NCBI GenBank assembly: GCA_036172665.1
Contig: CM069873.1
Location: 42,378,001-42,442,000, forward strand
Direction: 5' to 3'
Source of the DNA: Prosopocoilus inquinatus
Taxonomy: Eukaryota > Arthropoda > Insecta > Coleoptera > Lucanidae
Length of the DNA stretch: 64,000 nt
Shown here: positions 37,400 to 52,300 of the stretch, piece after piece
How positions within the stretch are numbered: the stretch's first letter is position 1
Layout: every line of letters starts with the position of its first letter
Made by a program: the position numbers and the translations under genes
The notes under the pieces: generated by a model
Databases searched by the model: none
What the model was told of the DNA's origin: nothing
What the model saw: the letters and a program-made list of their open reading frames with translations, nothing else

Positions 37400-40379
37400 C
37401 AAAACTATTTCCAGCTTCTGCTGGGTAAGAGAACTTTGTATCTCACATCAGAGTTACTGGAGTCCATCCAAACGTCAAATACCATGATAGATGAGTAAGG
37501 ATCGATTAGACACATCACAGGAACAACGCTAATACGTATTGTTTCGTTTAAAACTATTTCCAGCTTCTGCTGCGTCCGAAAATTTCGTATCTCACATTAG
37601 AGTTACTGGAGTCCATCGAAACGTCAAATAACATAGTAGCTAAGTAAGGATCGATTAGATACATCACAGGAACAACGCTAATACGTGTTGTTTCGTTGAA
37701 AACTATTTCCAGCTCCTGCTGCGTCCAAAAACTTCGTATATCACATCAGAGTTACTAGAGTCCATCGAAACGTCAAATAACATGATAGATGAGTAAGGAT
37801 CGATTAGTTACATCACAGGAACAATGCTAATGCGTGTTGTTTCATTTAAAACTATTTCCAGCTTCTGCTGCGTCCGAAAATTTCGTATCTCACATTAGAG
37901 TTACTGGAGTCCATCGAAACGTCAAATAACATAGTAGCTAAGTAAGGATCAATTAGATACATCACAGGAACAACGCTAATACGTGTTGCTTCGTTTAAAA
38001 CTATTTCCAGCTCCTGCTGCGCCCAAAAACTTCGTATCTTACATCAGAGTTACTAGAGTCCATCGAAACGTCAAATAACATGATAGATAAATAAGGATCG
38101 ATTAGATACATCACACGAACAACGCTAATGCGTGTTGTTTCGTTTAAAACTATTTCCAGCTCCTGCTGCGTCCAAAAACTTCGTATCTCACATCAGAGTT
38201 ACTAGAGTCCATCCAAACGTCAAATAACATGATAGATGAGTAAGGATCGATTAGATACATCACAGGAACAACACTAATGCGTGCTGTTTCGTTTAAAACT
38301 ATTTCCAGCTCCTGCTGCGTCCAAAAACTTCGTATCTCACATCAGAGTTACTAGAGTCCATCGAAACTTCAAATAACATGATAGGTGAGTAAGGATCGAT
38401 TAGATACATCACAGGAACAACGCTAATACGTGTTGTTTTGTTTAAAACTATTTCCAGCTTCTGCTGCGTCTGAAAATTTCGTATCTCACATTAGAGTTAT
38501 TGGAGTCCATCGAAACGTCAAATAACATGATAGATGAGTAAGGATCGATTAGATACATCACAGGAACAACGCTAATGCGTGTTGTTTCGTTTAAAACTAT
38601 CTCCAGCTTCTGCTGCGTCCGAAAACTTTGTATCTCACATCAGAGTTACTGGAGACCATCGAAACGTCAAATAACATGATAGATAAGTAAGGATCGATTA
38701 GATACATCACAGGAACAACGCTAATACGTGTTGTTTCGTTCAAAACTATTTCCAGCTTCTGCTGCGTCCGAAAATTTCCTATCTCACATTAGAGTTACTG
38801 GAGTCCATCGAAACGTCAAATAACATCGTAGCTAAGTAAGGATCGATTAGATACATCACAGGAACAACACTAATGCGTGCTGTTTCGTTTAAAACTATTT
38901 CCAGCTCCTGCTGCGTCCAAAAACTTCGTATCTCACATCAGAGTTACTAGAGTCCATCGAAACGTCAAATAACATGATAGATGAGTAAGGATCGATTAGA
39001 TACATCACAGGAACAACGCTAATGCGTGTTGTTTCGTTTAAAACTATTTCCAGCTTCTGCTGCGTCCGAAAATTTCGTATCTCACATTAGAGTTACTGGA
39101 GTCCATCGAAACGTCAAATAACATGATAGATGAGTAAGGATCGATTAGATACATCACAGGAACAACGCTAATACGTGCTGTTTCATTTAAAACTATTTCC
39201 AGCTTCAACTGCGTCCGAGAACTTCGTATCTCACATCAAAGTTACTGGAGTTCATCGAAACGCCAAATAACATGATAGATGAGTAAGGATCGATTAGATA
39301 CATCACAGGAACAACGCTAATGCGTGTTGTTTCATTTAAAACTATTTCCAGCTTCAGCTGGGTCCGAGAACTTCGTATCTCACTTCAGAGTTGCTGTAGC
39401 CCATTCAAACGTCAAATAACATGATAGATGAGTAAGGATCGATTACATTCATCACAGGAACTACGCTAATACGTGTTGTTTCATTTAAAACTATTTCCAG
39501 CTTCTGCTGCGTCCGAAAACTTTTTATCTCACATCAGAGTTACTGGAGTCCGTCCAAACGTCAAATAACATGATAGATGAGTAAGGATCGATTACATTCA
39601 TCACAGGAACTACGCTAATACGTGTTGTTTCGTTTAAAACTATTTCCAGTTTCTGCTGCGTCCGAAAACGTCGTATCTCACATCAGAGTTACTGGAGTCC
39701 ATCGAAACGTCAAATAACATGATAGATAAGTAAGGATCGATTAGATACAGCACAGGAACAACAGTAATGCGTGTGGTTTCGTTTAAAACTATTTCCAGCC
39801 CCTGCTGCGTCCAAAACCTTCGAATCTCAGATCAGAGTTACTAGAGTCCATCGAAGCGTCAAATAACATGATAGATGAGTAAGGATCGATTAGATACATC
39901 ACAGGAACAACGCCAATGCGTGTTGTTTCGTTTAAAACTATTTCCAGCTCCTGCTGCGTCCGAAAATTTCGTATCTCACATTAGAGTTACTGGAGTCCAT
40001 CGAAACGTCAAATAACATGATAGATGAGTAAGGATCGATTAGATACATCACAGGAACAACGCTAATGCGTGTTGTTTCGTTTAAAACTATTTCCAGCTTC
40101 TGCTGCGTCCTAAAATTTCGTATCTCACATTAGAGTTACTGGAGTCCATCGAAACGTCAAATAACATGATAGATGAGTAAGGATCGATTAGATACATCAC
40201 AGGAACAACGCTAATGCGTGTTGTTTCGTTTAAAACTATTTCCAGCTTCTGCTGCGTCCGAAAATTTCGTATCTCACATTAGAGTTACTGGAGTCCATCG
40301 AAACGTCAAATAACATGGTAGCTAAGTAAGGATCTATTAGATACATCACAGGAACAACGCTAATACGTGTTGCTTCGTT
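37400..40379 (+). repeat. 20-monomer run, fourth copy
   Basis: Monomers 252-271 match 70-89 at an offset of 182 monomers (27,118 bp). The hybrid monomer directly before it (251, at 37,251, with AAACCTTTG and CAAACGTCTAATAAC) is identical in structure to monomer 69, so this junction was already present before the 27-kb amplification. A private difference is GACCATCGAAAC near 38,655, where the other copies have CATCC. Confidence 0.8.
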
Positions 40380-43300
40380 TAAAACTATTTCCAGCTCCTG
40401 CTGCGCCCAAAAACTTCGTATCTCACATCAGAGTTACTAGAGTCCATCGAAACGTCAAATAACATGATAGATGAGTAAGGATCGATTAGATACATCACAG
40501 GAACAACACTAATGCGTGTTGTTTCGTTTAAAACTATTTCCAGCTTCTGCTGCGTCCGAAACCTTTGTATCTCACATCAGAGTTACTGGAGTCCATCGAG
40601 ACGCCAAATAACATGATAGATGAGTAAGGATCGATTAGATACATCACAGGAACAACGGTAATGCGTGTTGTTTCGTTTAAAACTATTTCCAGCTTATGCT
40701 GCGTCCGAAAACTTTGTATCTCACATCAGAGTTACTGGAGTCCATCCAAACGTCAAATAACATGATAGATGAGTAAGGATCGATTAGATACATCACAGGA
40801 ACAACGCTAATACGTGTTGTTTCGTTCAAAACTATTTCCAGCTTCTGCTGCGTCCGAGAACTTTGTATCTCACATCAGAGTTACTGGAGTCCATCCAAAC
40901 GTCAAATAACATGATAGGTGAGTATGGATCGATTAGATATATCACAGGAACAACGCTAGTACGTGTTGTTTAATTTAAAACTATTTCCAGCTTCAGCTGC
41001 GTCCGAGAACTTCGTATCTCACATCAAAGTTTCTGGAGTCCATCGAAACGCCAAATAACATGATAGATGAGTAAGGATCGATTAGATACATCACAGGAAC
41101 AACGCTAATGCGTGTTGTTTCGTTTAAAACTATTTCCAGCTTCTGCTGCGTCCGAAAATTTCGTATCTCAGATTAGAGTTACTGGAGTCCATCGAAACGT
41201 GAAATAACATAGTAGCTAAGTAAGGATCGATTAGATACATCACAGGAACAACGCTAATACGTGTTGCTTCGTTTAAAACTATTTCCAGCTCCTGCTGCGT
41301 CCGAAAACTTTGTATCTCACATCAGAGTTACTGGAGTCCATCCAAACGTCAAATAACATGATAGATGAGTAAGGATCGATTAGATACATCACAGGAACAA
41401 CGCTAATACGTGTTGTTTCGTTCAAAACTATTTCCAGCTTCTGCTGCGTCCGAGAACTTTGTATCTCACATCAGAGTTACTGGAGTCCATCCAAACGTCA
41501 AATAACATGATAGATGAGTAAGGATCGATTAGATATATCACAGGAACAACGCTAGTACGTGTTGTTTAATTTAAAACTATTTCCAGCTTCAGCTGCGTCC
41601 GAGAACTTCGTATCTCACATCAAAGTTTCTGGAGTCCATCGAAACGCCAAATAACATGATAGATGAGTAAGGATCGATTAGATACATCACAGGAACAACG
41701 CTAATGCGTGTTGTTTCGTTTAAAACTATTTCCAGCTTCTGCTGCGTCCTAAAATTTCGTATCTCACATTAGAGTTACTGGAGTCCATCGAAACGTCAAA
41801 TAACATGATAGATGAGTAAGGATCGATTAGATACATCACAGGAGCAATGCTAATACGTGTTGTTTCGTTTAAAACTATTTCCAGCTTCTGCTGCGTCCGA
41901 AAATTTCGTATCTCACATTAGAGTTACTGTAGTCCATCGAAACGTCAAATAACTTAGTAGCAAAGTAAGTATCGATTCGGTACATCACAGGAACAACGCT
42001 AATACGTGTTGTTTCGTTCAAAACTATTTCCAGCTTCTGCTGCGTCCGAAAACTTCGTATCTCACATCAGAGTTACTGGAGTCCATCGAAACGCCAAATA
42101 ACATGATAGATGTGTAAGGATCGATTAGATACATCACAGGAACAACGGTAATGCGTGTTGTTTCGTTTAAAACTATTTCCAGCTTCTGCTGCGTCCGAAG
42201 ACTTTGTATCTCACATCAGTGTTACTGGAGTCCATCCAAACGTCAAATAACATGATAGATGAGTAAGGATCGATTAGATACATCACAGGAACAACGCTAA
42301 TACGTGTTGTTTCGTTCAAAACTATTTCCAGCTTCTCCTGCGTCCGAGAACTTTTTATCTCACATCAGAGTTACTGGAGTCAATCGAAACGTCAAATAAC
42401 ATGATAGATAAGTAAGGATCGATTAGATACAGCACAGGAACAACGCTAATGCGTGTTGTTTCGTTTAAAACTATTTCCAGCTTCTCCTGCGTCCGAAAAT
42501 TTCGTATCTCACATCAGAGTTACTGGAGTCCATCGAAACGTCAAATAACATAGTAGATAAGTAAGGATCGATTAGATACATCACAGGAACAACGCTAATA
42601 CGTGTTGTTTCGTTCAAAACTATTTCCAGCTTCTGCTGCGTCCGAGAACATTGTATCTCACATCAGAGTTACTGGAGTCCATTCAAACGTCAAATAACAT
42701 GATAGATGAGTAAGGATCGATTAGGTACAGCACAGGAACAACGGTAATGCGTGTTGTTTCGTTTAAAACTATTTCCAGCTTCTGCTGCGTCCGAAAACTT
42801 TGTATCTCACATCAGAGTTACTGGAGTCCATCCAAACGTCAAATAACATGATAGATGAGTAAGGATCGATTAGATACATCACAGGAACAACGCTAATACG
42901 TGTTGTTTCGATCAAAACTATTTCCAGCTTCTGCTGCGTCCGAGAACTTTGTATCTCACATCAGAGTTACTGGAGTCCATCCAAACGTCAAATAACATGA
43001 TAGATGAGTAAGGATCGATTAGATATATCACAGGAACAACGCTAGTACGTGTTGTTTAATTTAAAACTATTTCCAGCTTCAGCTGCGTCCGAGAACTTCG
43101 TATCTCACATCAAAGTTTCTGGAGTCCATCGAAACGCCAAATAACATGATAGATGAGTAAGGATCGATTAGATACATCACAGGAACAACGCTAATGCGTG
43201 TTGTTTCGTTTAAAACTATTTCCAGCTTCTGCTGCGTCCGAAAATTTCGTATCTCACATTAGAGTTACTGGAGTCCATCGAAACGTGAAATAACATAGTA

Positions 43301-44104
43301 GCTAAGTAAGGATCGATTAGATACATCACAGGAACAACGCTAATACGTGTTGCTTCGTTTAAAACTATTTCCAGCTCCTGCTGCGCCCAAAAACTTCGTA
43401 TCTTACATCAGAGTTACTAGAGTCCATCGAAACGTCAAATAATATGATAGATAAATAAGGATCGATTAGATACATCACAGGAAAAACGCTAATGCGTGTT
43501 GTTTCATTTAAAACTATTTCCAGCTCCTGCTGCGTCCAAAAACTTCGTATCTCTCATCAGAGTTACTAGAGTCCATCGAAACGTCAAATAACATGATAGA
43601 TGAGTAAGGATCGATTAGATACATCACAGGAACAACGCTAATACGTGTTGTTTCGTTTAAAACTATTTCCAGCTTCTGCTGCGCCCGAAAATTTCGTATC
43701 TCACATTAGAGTTACTGGAGTCCATCGAAACGTCAAATAACATGATAGATGAGTAAGGATCGATTAGATACATCACAGGAACAACGCTAATACGTGTTGT
43801 TTCGTTCAAAACTATTTCCAGCTTCTCCTGCGTCCGAGAACTTTGTATCTCACATCAGAGTTACTGGAGTCCATCCAAACGTCAAATAACATGATAGATG
43901 AGTAAGGATCGATTAGATACATCACAGGAACAACGCTAATACGTGTTGTTTCGTTCAAAACTATTTCCAGCTTCTCCTGCGTCCGAGAACTTTGTATCTC
44001 ACATCAGAGTTACTGGAGTCCATCGAAACGTCAAATAACATGATAGATGAGTAGGGATCGATTAGATACATCACAGGAACAACGCTAATGCGTGTTGTTT
44101 CGTT

Positions 44105-44253
44105 TAACACTATTTCCAGCTTCTGCTGCGCCCGAAAATTTCGTATCTCACATTAGAGTTACTGGAGTCCATCGAAACGTCAAATAACATAGTAGCTAAG
44201 TAAGGATCTATTAGATACATCACAGGAACAACGCTAATATGTGTTGCTTCGTT
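44105..44253 (+). repeat. Hybrid monomer joining two types by a one-monomer deletion
   Basis: Monomer 297 begins like monomer 114 of X1 (GTTTAACAC, GCGCCCGAAAATTTCG) and ends like monomer 115 (AGTAGCTAAG, GGATCTATTAG, TATGTGTTGCTTCG). In X1 these are two separate consecutive monomers, at 16,838 and 16,987. X2 is shorter by one monomer here and the offset between copies drops from 183 to 182. This is a clear single-monomer deletion, or the matching gain in the other copy. Confidence 0.7.
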
Positions 44254-47200
44254 TAAAACTATTTCCAGCTCCTGCTGCGCCCAAAAACTTCGTATCTCAC
44301 ATCAGAGTTACTAGAGTCCATCGATACGTCAAATAACATGATAAATAAATAAGGATCGATTAGATACATCAAAGGAACAATGCTAATACGTGTTGTTTCG
44401 TTTAAAACTATTTCCAGCTCCTGCTGCGTCCAAAAACTTCGTATCTCACATCAGAGTTACTAGAGTGCATCGAAACGTCAAATAACATGATAGATAAATA
44501 AGGATCGATTAGATACATCACAGGAACAACGCTAATACGTGTTGTTTCGTTTAAAACTATTTCCAGCTCCTGCTGCGTCCAAAAACTTCGTATCTCACAT
44601 CAGAGTTAATAGAGTCCATCGAAACGTCAAATAACATGATAGATGAGTGAGGATCGATTAGATACATCACAGGAACAACACTAATGCGTGTTGTTTCGTT
44701 TAAAACTATTTCCAGCTTCTGCTGCGTCCGAAACCTTTGTATCTCACATCAGAGTTACTGGAGTCCATCGAGACACCAAATAACATGATAGATGAGTAAG
44801 GATCGATTAGATACATCACAGGAACAACGGTAATGCGTGTTGTTTCGTTTAAAACTATTTCCAGCTTCTGCTGCGTCCGAAAACTTTGTATCTCACATCA
44901 GAGTTACTGGAGTCCATCCAAACGTCAAATAACATGATAGATGAGTAAGGATCGATTAGATACATCACAGGAACAACGCTAATACGTGTTGTTTCCTTCA
45001 AAACTATTTCCAGCTTCTGCTGCGTCCGAGAACTTTGTATCTCACATCAGAGTTACTGGAGTCCATCCAAACGTCAAATAACATGATAGATGAGTAAGGA
45101 TCGATTAGATATATCACAGGAACAACGCTAGTACGTGTTGTTTAATTTAAAACTATTTCCAGCTTCAGCTGCGTCCGAGAACTTCGTATCTCACATCAAA
45201 GTTTCTGGAGTCCATCGAAACGCCAAATAACATGATAGATGAGTAAGGATCGATTAGATACGTCACAGGAACAACGCTAATGCGTGTTGTTTCGTTTAAA
45301 ACTATTTCCAGCTTCTGCTGCGTCCGAAAATTTCGTATCTCACATTAGAGTTACTGGAGTCCATCGAAACGTGAAATAACATAGTAGCTAAGTAAGGATC
45401 GATTAGATACATCACAGGAACAACGCTAATACGTGTTGTTTCGTTTAAAACTCTTTCCAGCTCCTGCTGCGCCCAAAAACTTCGTATCTTACATCAGAGT
45501 TACTAGAGTCCATCGAAACGTCAAATAATATGATAGATAAATAAGGATCGATTAGATACATCACAGGAACAACACTAATGCGTGCTGTTTCGTTTAAAAC
45601 TATTTCCAGCTCCTGCTGCGTCCAAAAACTTCGTATCTCACATCAGAGTTACTAGAGTCCATCGAAACGTCAAATAACATGATAGATGAGTAAGGATCGA
45701 TTAGATACATCACAGGAACAACGCTAATGCGTGTTGTTTCGTTTAAAACTATTTCCAGCTTCTGCTGCGTCCGAAAATTTCGTATCTCACATTAGAGTTA
45801 CTGGAGTCCATCGAAACGTCAAATAACATGATAGATGAGTAAGGATCGATTAGATACATCACAGGAACAACGCTAATACGTGCTGTTTCATTTAAAACTA
45901 TTTCCAGCTTCAACTGCGTCCGAGAACTTCGTATCTCACATCAAAGTTACTGGAGTTCATCGAAACGCCAAATAACATGATAGATGAGTAAGGATCGATT
46001 AGATACATCACAGGAACAACGCTAATGCGTGTTGTTTCATTTAAAACTATTTCCAGCTTCAGCTGGGTCCGAAAACTTCGTATCTCACTTCAGAGTTGCT
46101 GTAGCCCATTCAAACGTCAAATAACATGATAGATGAGTAAGGATCGATTACATTCATCACAGGAACTACGCTAATACGTGTTGTTTCATTTAAAACTATT
46201 TCCAGCTTCTGCTGCGTCCGAAAACTTTTTATCTCACATCAGAGTTACTGGAGTCCGTCCAAACGTCAAATAACATGATAGATGAGTAAGGATCGATTAC
46301 ATTCATCACAGGAACTACGCTAATACGTGTTGTTTCGTTTAAAACTATTTCCAGTTTCTGCTGCGTCCGAAAACGTCGTATCTCACATCAGAGTTACTGG
46401 AGTCCATCGAAACGTCAAATAACATGATAGATAAGTAAGGATCGATTAGATACAGCACAGGAACAACAGTAATGCGTGTGGTTTCGTTTAAAACTATTTC
46501 CAGCCCCTGCTGCGTCCAAAACCTTCGTATCTCAGATCAGAGTTACTAGAGTCCATCGAAGCGTCAAATAACATGATAGATGAGTAAGGATCGATTAGAT
46601 ACATCACAGGAACAACGCTAATGCGTGTTGTTTCGTTTAAAACTATTTCCAGCTCCTGCTGCGTCCGAAAATTTCGTATCTCACATTAGAGTTACTGGAG
46701 TCCATCGAAACGTCAAATAACATGATAGATGAGTAAGGATCGATTAGATACATCACAGGAACAACGCTAATGCGTGTTGTTTCGTTTAAAACTATTTCCA
46801 GCTTCTGCTGCGTCCTAAAATTTCGTATCTCACATTAGAGTTACTGGAGTCCATCGAAACGTCAAATAACATGATAGATGAGTAAGGATCGATTAGATAC
46901 ATCACAGGAACAACGCTAATGCGTGTTGTTTCGTTTAAAACTATTTCCAGCTTCTGCTGCGTCCGAAAATTTCGTATCTCACATTAGAGTTACTGGAGTC
47001 CATCGAAACGTCAAATAACATGGTAGCTAAGTAAGGATCTATTAGATACATCACAGGAACAACGCTAATACGTGTTGCTTCGTTTAAAACTATTTCCAGC
47101 TCCTGCTGCGCCCAAAAACTTCGTATCTCACATCAGAGTTACTAGAGTCCATCGAAACGTCAAATAACATGATAGATGAGTAAGGATCGATTAGATACAT

Positions 47201-49099
47201 CACAGGAACAACACTAATGCGTGTTGTTTCGTTTAAAACTATTTCCAGCTTCTGCTGCGTCCGAAACCTTTGTATCTCACATCAGAGTTACTGGAGTCCA
47301 TCGAGACGCCAAATAACATGATAGATGAGTAAGGATCGATTAGATACATCACAGGAACAACGGTAATGCGTGTTGTTTCGTTTAAAACTATTTCCAGCTT
47401 CTGCTGCGTCCGAAAACTTTGTATCTCACATCAGAGTTACTGGAGTCCATCCAAACGTCAAATAACATGTTAAATAAGTAAGGATCGTTTAGATACATAA
47501 CAGGAACAACGCTAATACGTGTTGTTTCGTTCAAAACTATTTCCAGCTTCTGCTGCGTCCGAGAACTTTGTATTTCACATCAGAGTTACTGGAGTCCATC
47601 CAAACGTCAAATAACATGATAGATGAGTAAGGATCGATTAGATATATCACAGGAACAACGCTAGTACGTGTTGTTTAATTTAAAACTATTTCCAGCTTCA
47701 GCTGCGTCCGAGAACTTCGTATCTCACATCAAAGTTTCTGGAGTCCATCGAAACGCCAAATAACATGATAGATGAGTAAGGATCGATTAGATACATCACA
47801 GGAACAACGCTAATGCGTGTTGTTTCGTTTAAAACTATTTCCAGCTTCTGCTGCGTCCGAAAATTTCGTATCTCACATTAGAGTTACTGGAGTCCATCGA
47901 AACGTGAAATAACATAGTAGCTAAGTAAGGATCGATTAGATACATCACAGGAACAACGCTAATACGTGTTGCTTCGTTTAAAACTATTTCCAGCTCCTGC
48001 TGCGTCCGAAAACTTTGTATCTCACATCAGAGTTACTGGAGTCCATCCAAACGTCAAATAACATGATAGATGAGTAAGGATCGATTAGATACATCACAGG
48101 AACAACGCTAATACGTGTTGTTTCGTTCAAAACTATTTCCAGCTTCTGCTGCGTCCGAGAACTTTGTATCTCACATCAGAGTTACTGGAGTCCATCCAAA
48201 CGTCAAATAACATGATAGATGAGTAAGGATCGATTAGATATATCACAGGAACAACGCTAGTACGTGTTGTTTAATTTAAAACTATTTCCAGCTTCAGCTG
48301 CGTCCGAGAACTTCGTATCTCACATCAAAGTTTCTGGAGTCCATCGAAACGCCAAATAACATGATAGATGAGTAAGGATCGATTAGATACATCACAAGAA
48401 CAACGCTAATGCGTGTTGTTTCGTTTAAAACTATTTCCAGCTTCTGCTGCGTCCTAAATTTTCGTATCTCACATTAGAGTTACTGGAGTCCATCGAAACG
48501 TCAAATAACATGATAGATGAGTAAGGATCGATTAGATACATCACAGGAGCAATGCTAATACGTGTTGTTTCGTTTAAAACTATTTCCAGCTTCTGCTGCG
48601 TCCGAAAATTTCGTATCTCACATTAGAGTTACTGTAGTCCATCGAAACGTCAAATAACTTAGTAGCAAAGTAAGTATCGATTCGGTACATCACAGGAACA
48701 ACGCTAATACGTGTTGTTTCGTTCAAAACTATTTCCAGCTTCTGCTGCGTCCGAAAACTTCGTATCTCACATCAGAGTTACTGGAGTCCATCGAAACGCC
48801 AAATAACATGATAGATGTGTAAGGATCGATTAGATACATCACAGGAACAACGGTAATGCGTGTTGTTTCGTTTAAAACTATTTCCAGCTTCTGCTGCGTC
48901 CGAAGACTTTGTATCTCACATCAGTGTTACTGGAGTCCATCCAAACGTCAAATAACATGATAGATGAGTAAGGATCGATTAGATACATCACAGGAACAAC
49001 GCTAATACGTGTTGTTTCGTTCAAAACTATTTCCAGCTTCTCCTGCGTCCGAGAACTTTTTATCTCACATCAGAGTTACTGGAGTCAATCGAAACGTCA

Positions 49100-49320
49100 A
49101 ATAACATGATAGATAAGTAAGGATCGATTAGATACATCACAGGAACAACGCTAATGCGTGTTGTTTCGTTTAAAACTATTTCCAGCTTCTGCTGCGTCCG
49201 AAAATTTCGTATCTCACATCAGAGTTACTGGAGTCCATCGAAACGCCAAATAACATGATAGATGTGTAAGGATCGATTAGATACATCACAGGAACAACGC
49301 TAATGCGTGTTGTTTCGTTT
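49100..49320 (+). repeat. Extra monomer within X2
   Basis: Between the GAGTCAATCG monomer and the AGTAGATAAG monomer, X2 carries one additional unit. It has AAAATTTCG, CACATCAG, CGAAACGCC and GATGTGTAAGG, and is a mix of the flanking type and the GATGTGTAAGG type found nearby at about 48.8 kb. Neither C nor D has it. The change raises the X1-to-X2 offset from 184 to 185 monomers. Confidence 0.6.
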
Positions 49321-52300
49321 AAAACTATTTCCAGCTTCTGCTGCGTCCGAAAATTTCGTATCTCACATCAGAGTTACTGGAGTCCATCGAAACGTCAAAT
49401 AACATAGTAGATAAGTAAGGATCGATTAGATACATCACAGGAACAACGCTAATACGTGTTGTTTCGTTCAAAACTATTTCCAGCTTCTGCTGCGTCCGAG
49501 AACATTGTACCTCACATCAGAGATACTGGAGTCCATTCAAACGTCAAATAACATGATAGATGAGTAAGGATCGATTAGGTACAGCACAGGAACAACGGTA
49601 ATGCGTGTTGTTTCGTTTAAAACTATTTCCAGCTTCTGCTGCGTCCGAAAACTTTGTATCTCACATCAGAGTTACTGGAGTCCATCCAAACGTCAAATAA
49701 CATGATAGATGAGTAAGGATCGATTAGATACATCACAGGAACAACGCTAATACGTGTTGTTTCGATCAAAACTATTTCCAGCTTCTGCTGCGTCCGAGAA
49801 CTTTGTATCTCACATCAGAGTTACTGGAGTCCATCCAAACGTCAAATAACATGATAGATGAGTAAGGATCGATTAGATATATCACAGGAACAACGCTAGT
49901 ACGTGTTGTTTAATTTAAAACTATTTCCAGCTTCAGCTGCGTCCGAGAACTTCGTATCTCACATCAAAGTTTCTGGAGTCCATCGAAACGCCAAATAACA
50001 TGATAGATGAGTAAGGATCGATTAGATACATCACAGGAACAACGCTAATGCGTGTTGTTTCGTTTAAAACTATTTCCAGCTTCTGCTGCGTCCGAAAATT
50101 TCGTATCTCACATTAGAGTTACTGGAGTCCATCGAAACGTGAAATAACATAGTAGCTAAGTAAGGATCGATTAGATACATCACAGGAACAACGCTAATAC
50201 GTGTTGCTTCGTTTAAAACTATTTCCAGCTCCTGCTGCGCCCAAAAACTTCGTATCTTACATCAGAGTTACTAGAGTCCATCGAAACGTCAAATAATATG
50301 ATAGATAAATAAGGATCGATTAGATACATCACAGGAAAAACGCTAATGCGTGTTGTTTCATTTAAAACTATTTCCAGCTCCTGCTGCGTCCAAAAACTTC
50401 GTATCTCACATCAGAGTTACTAGAGTCCATCGAAACGTCAAATAACATGATAGATGAGTAAGGATCGATTAGATACATCACAGGAACAACGCTAATACGT
50501 GTTGTTTCGTTTAAAACTATTTCCAGCTTCTGCTGCGCCCGAAAATTTCGTATCTCACATTAGAGTTACTGGAGTCCATCGAAACGTCAAATAACATGAT
50601 AGATGAGTAAGGATCGATTAGATACATCACAGGAACAACGCTAATACGTGTTGTTTCGTTCAAAACTATTTCCAGCTTCTCCTGCGTCCGAGAACTTTGT
50701 ATCTCACATCAGAGTTACTGGAGTCCATCCAAACGTCAAATAACGTGATAGATGAGTAAGGATCGATTAGATACATCACAGGAACAACGCTAATACGTGT
50801 TGTTTCGTTCAAAACTATTTCCAGCTTCTGCTGCGTCCTAAAATTTCGTATCTCACATTAGAGTTACTGGAGTCCATCGAAACGTCAAATAACATGATAG
50901 ATGAGTAAGGATCGATTAGATACATCACAGGAACAACGCTAATCCGTGTTGTTTCGTTTAAAACTATTTCCAGCTTCTGCTGCGTCCGAAAATTTCGTAT
51001 CTCACATTAGAGTTACTGGAGTCCATCGAAACGTCAAATAACATAGTAGCTAAGTAAGGATCTATTAGATACATCACAGGAACAACGCTAATATGTGTTG
51101 CTTCGTTTAAAACTATTTCCAGCTCCTGCTGCGCCCAAAAACTTCGTATCTCACATCAGAGTTACTAGAGTCCATCGATACGTCAAATAACATGATAAAT
51201 AAATAAGGATCGATTAGATACATCAAAGGAACAACGCTAATACGTGTTGTTTCGTTTAAAACTATTTCCAGCTCCTGCTGCGTCCAAAAACTTCGTATCT
51301 CACATCAGAGTTACTAGAGTGCATCGAAACGTCAAATAACATGATAGATAAATAAGGATCGATTAGATACATCACAGGAACAACGCTAATACGTGTTGTT
51401 TCGTTTAAAACTATTTCCAGCTCCTGCTGCGTCCAAAAACTTCGTATCTCACATCAGAGTTACTAGAGTCCATCGAAACGTCAAATAACATGATAGATGA
51501 GTGAGGATCGATTAGATACATCACAGGAACAACACTAATGCGTGTTGTTTCGTTTAAAACTATTTCCAGCTTCTGCTGCGTCCGAAACCTTTGTATCTCA
51601 CATCAGAGTTACTGGAGTCCATCGAGACACCAAATAACATGATAGATGAGTAAGGATCGATTAGATACATCACAGGAACAACGGTAATGCGTGTTGTTTC
51701 GTTTAAAACTATTTCCAGCTTCTGCTGCGTCCGAAAACTTTGTATCTCACATCAGAGTTACTGGAGTCCATCCAAACGTCAAATAACATGATAGATGAGT
51801 AAGGATCGATTAGATACATCACAGGAACAACGCTAATACGTGTTGTTTCCTTCAAAACTATTTCCAGCTTCTGCTGCGTCCGAGAACTTTGTATCTCACA
51901 TCAGAGTTACTGGAGTCCATCCAAACGTCAAATAACATGATAGATGAGTAAGGATCGATTAGATATATCACAGGAACAACGCTAGTACGTGTTGTTTAAT
52001 TTAAAACTATTTCCAGCTTCAGCTGCGTCCGAGAACTTCGTATCTCACATCAAAGTTTCTGGAGTCCATCGAAACGCCAAATAACATGATAGATGAGTAA
52101 GGATCGATTAGATACATCACAGGAACAACGCTAATGCGTGTTGTTTCGTTTAAAACTATTTCCAGCTTCTGCTGCGTCCGAAAATTTCGTATCTCACATT
52201 AGAGTTACTGGAGTCCATCGAAACGTGAAATAACATAGTAGCTAAGTAAGGATCGATTAGATACATCACAGGAACAACGCTAATACGTGTTGCTTCGTTT

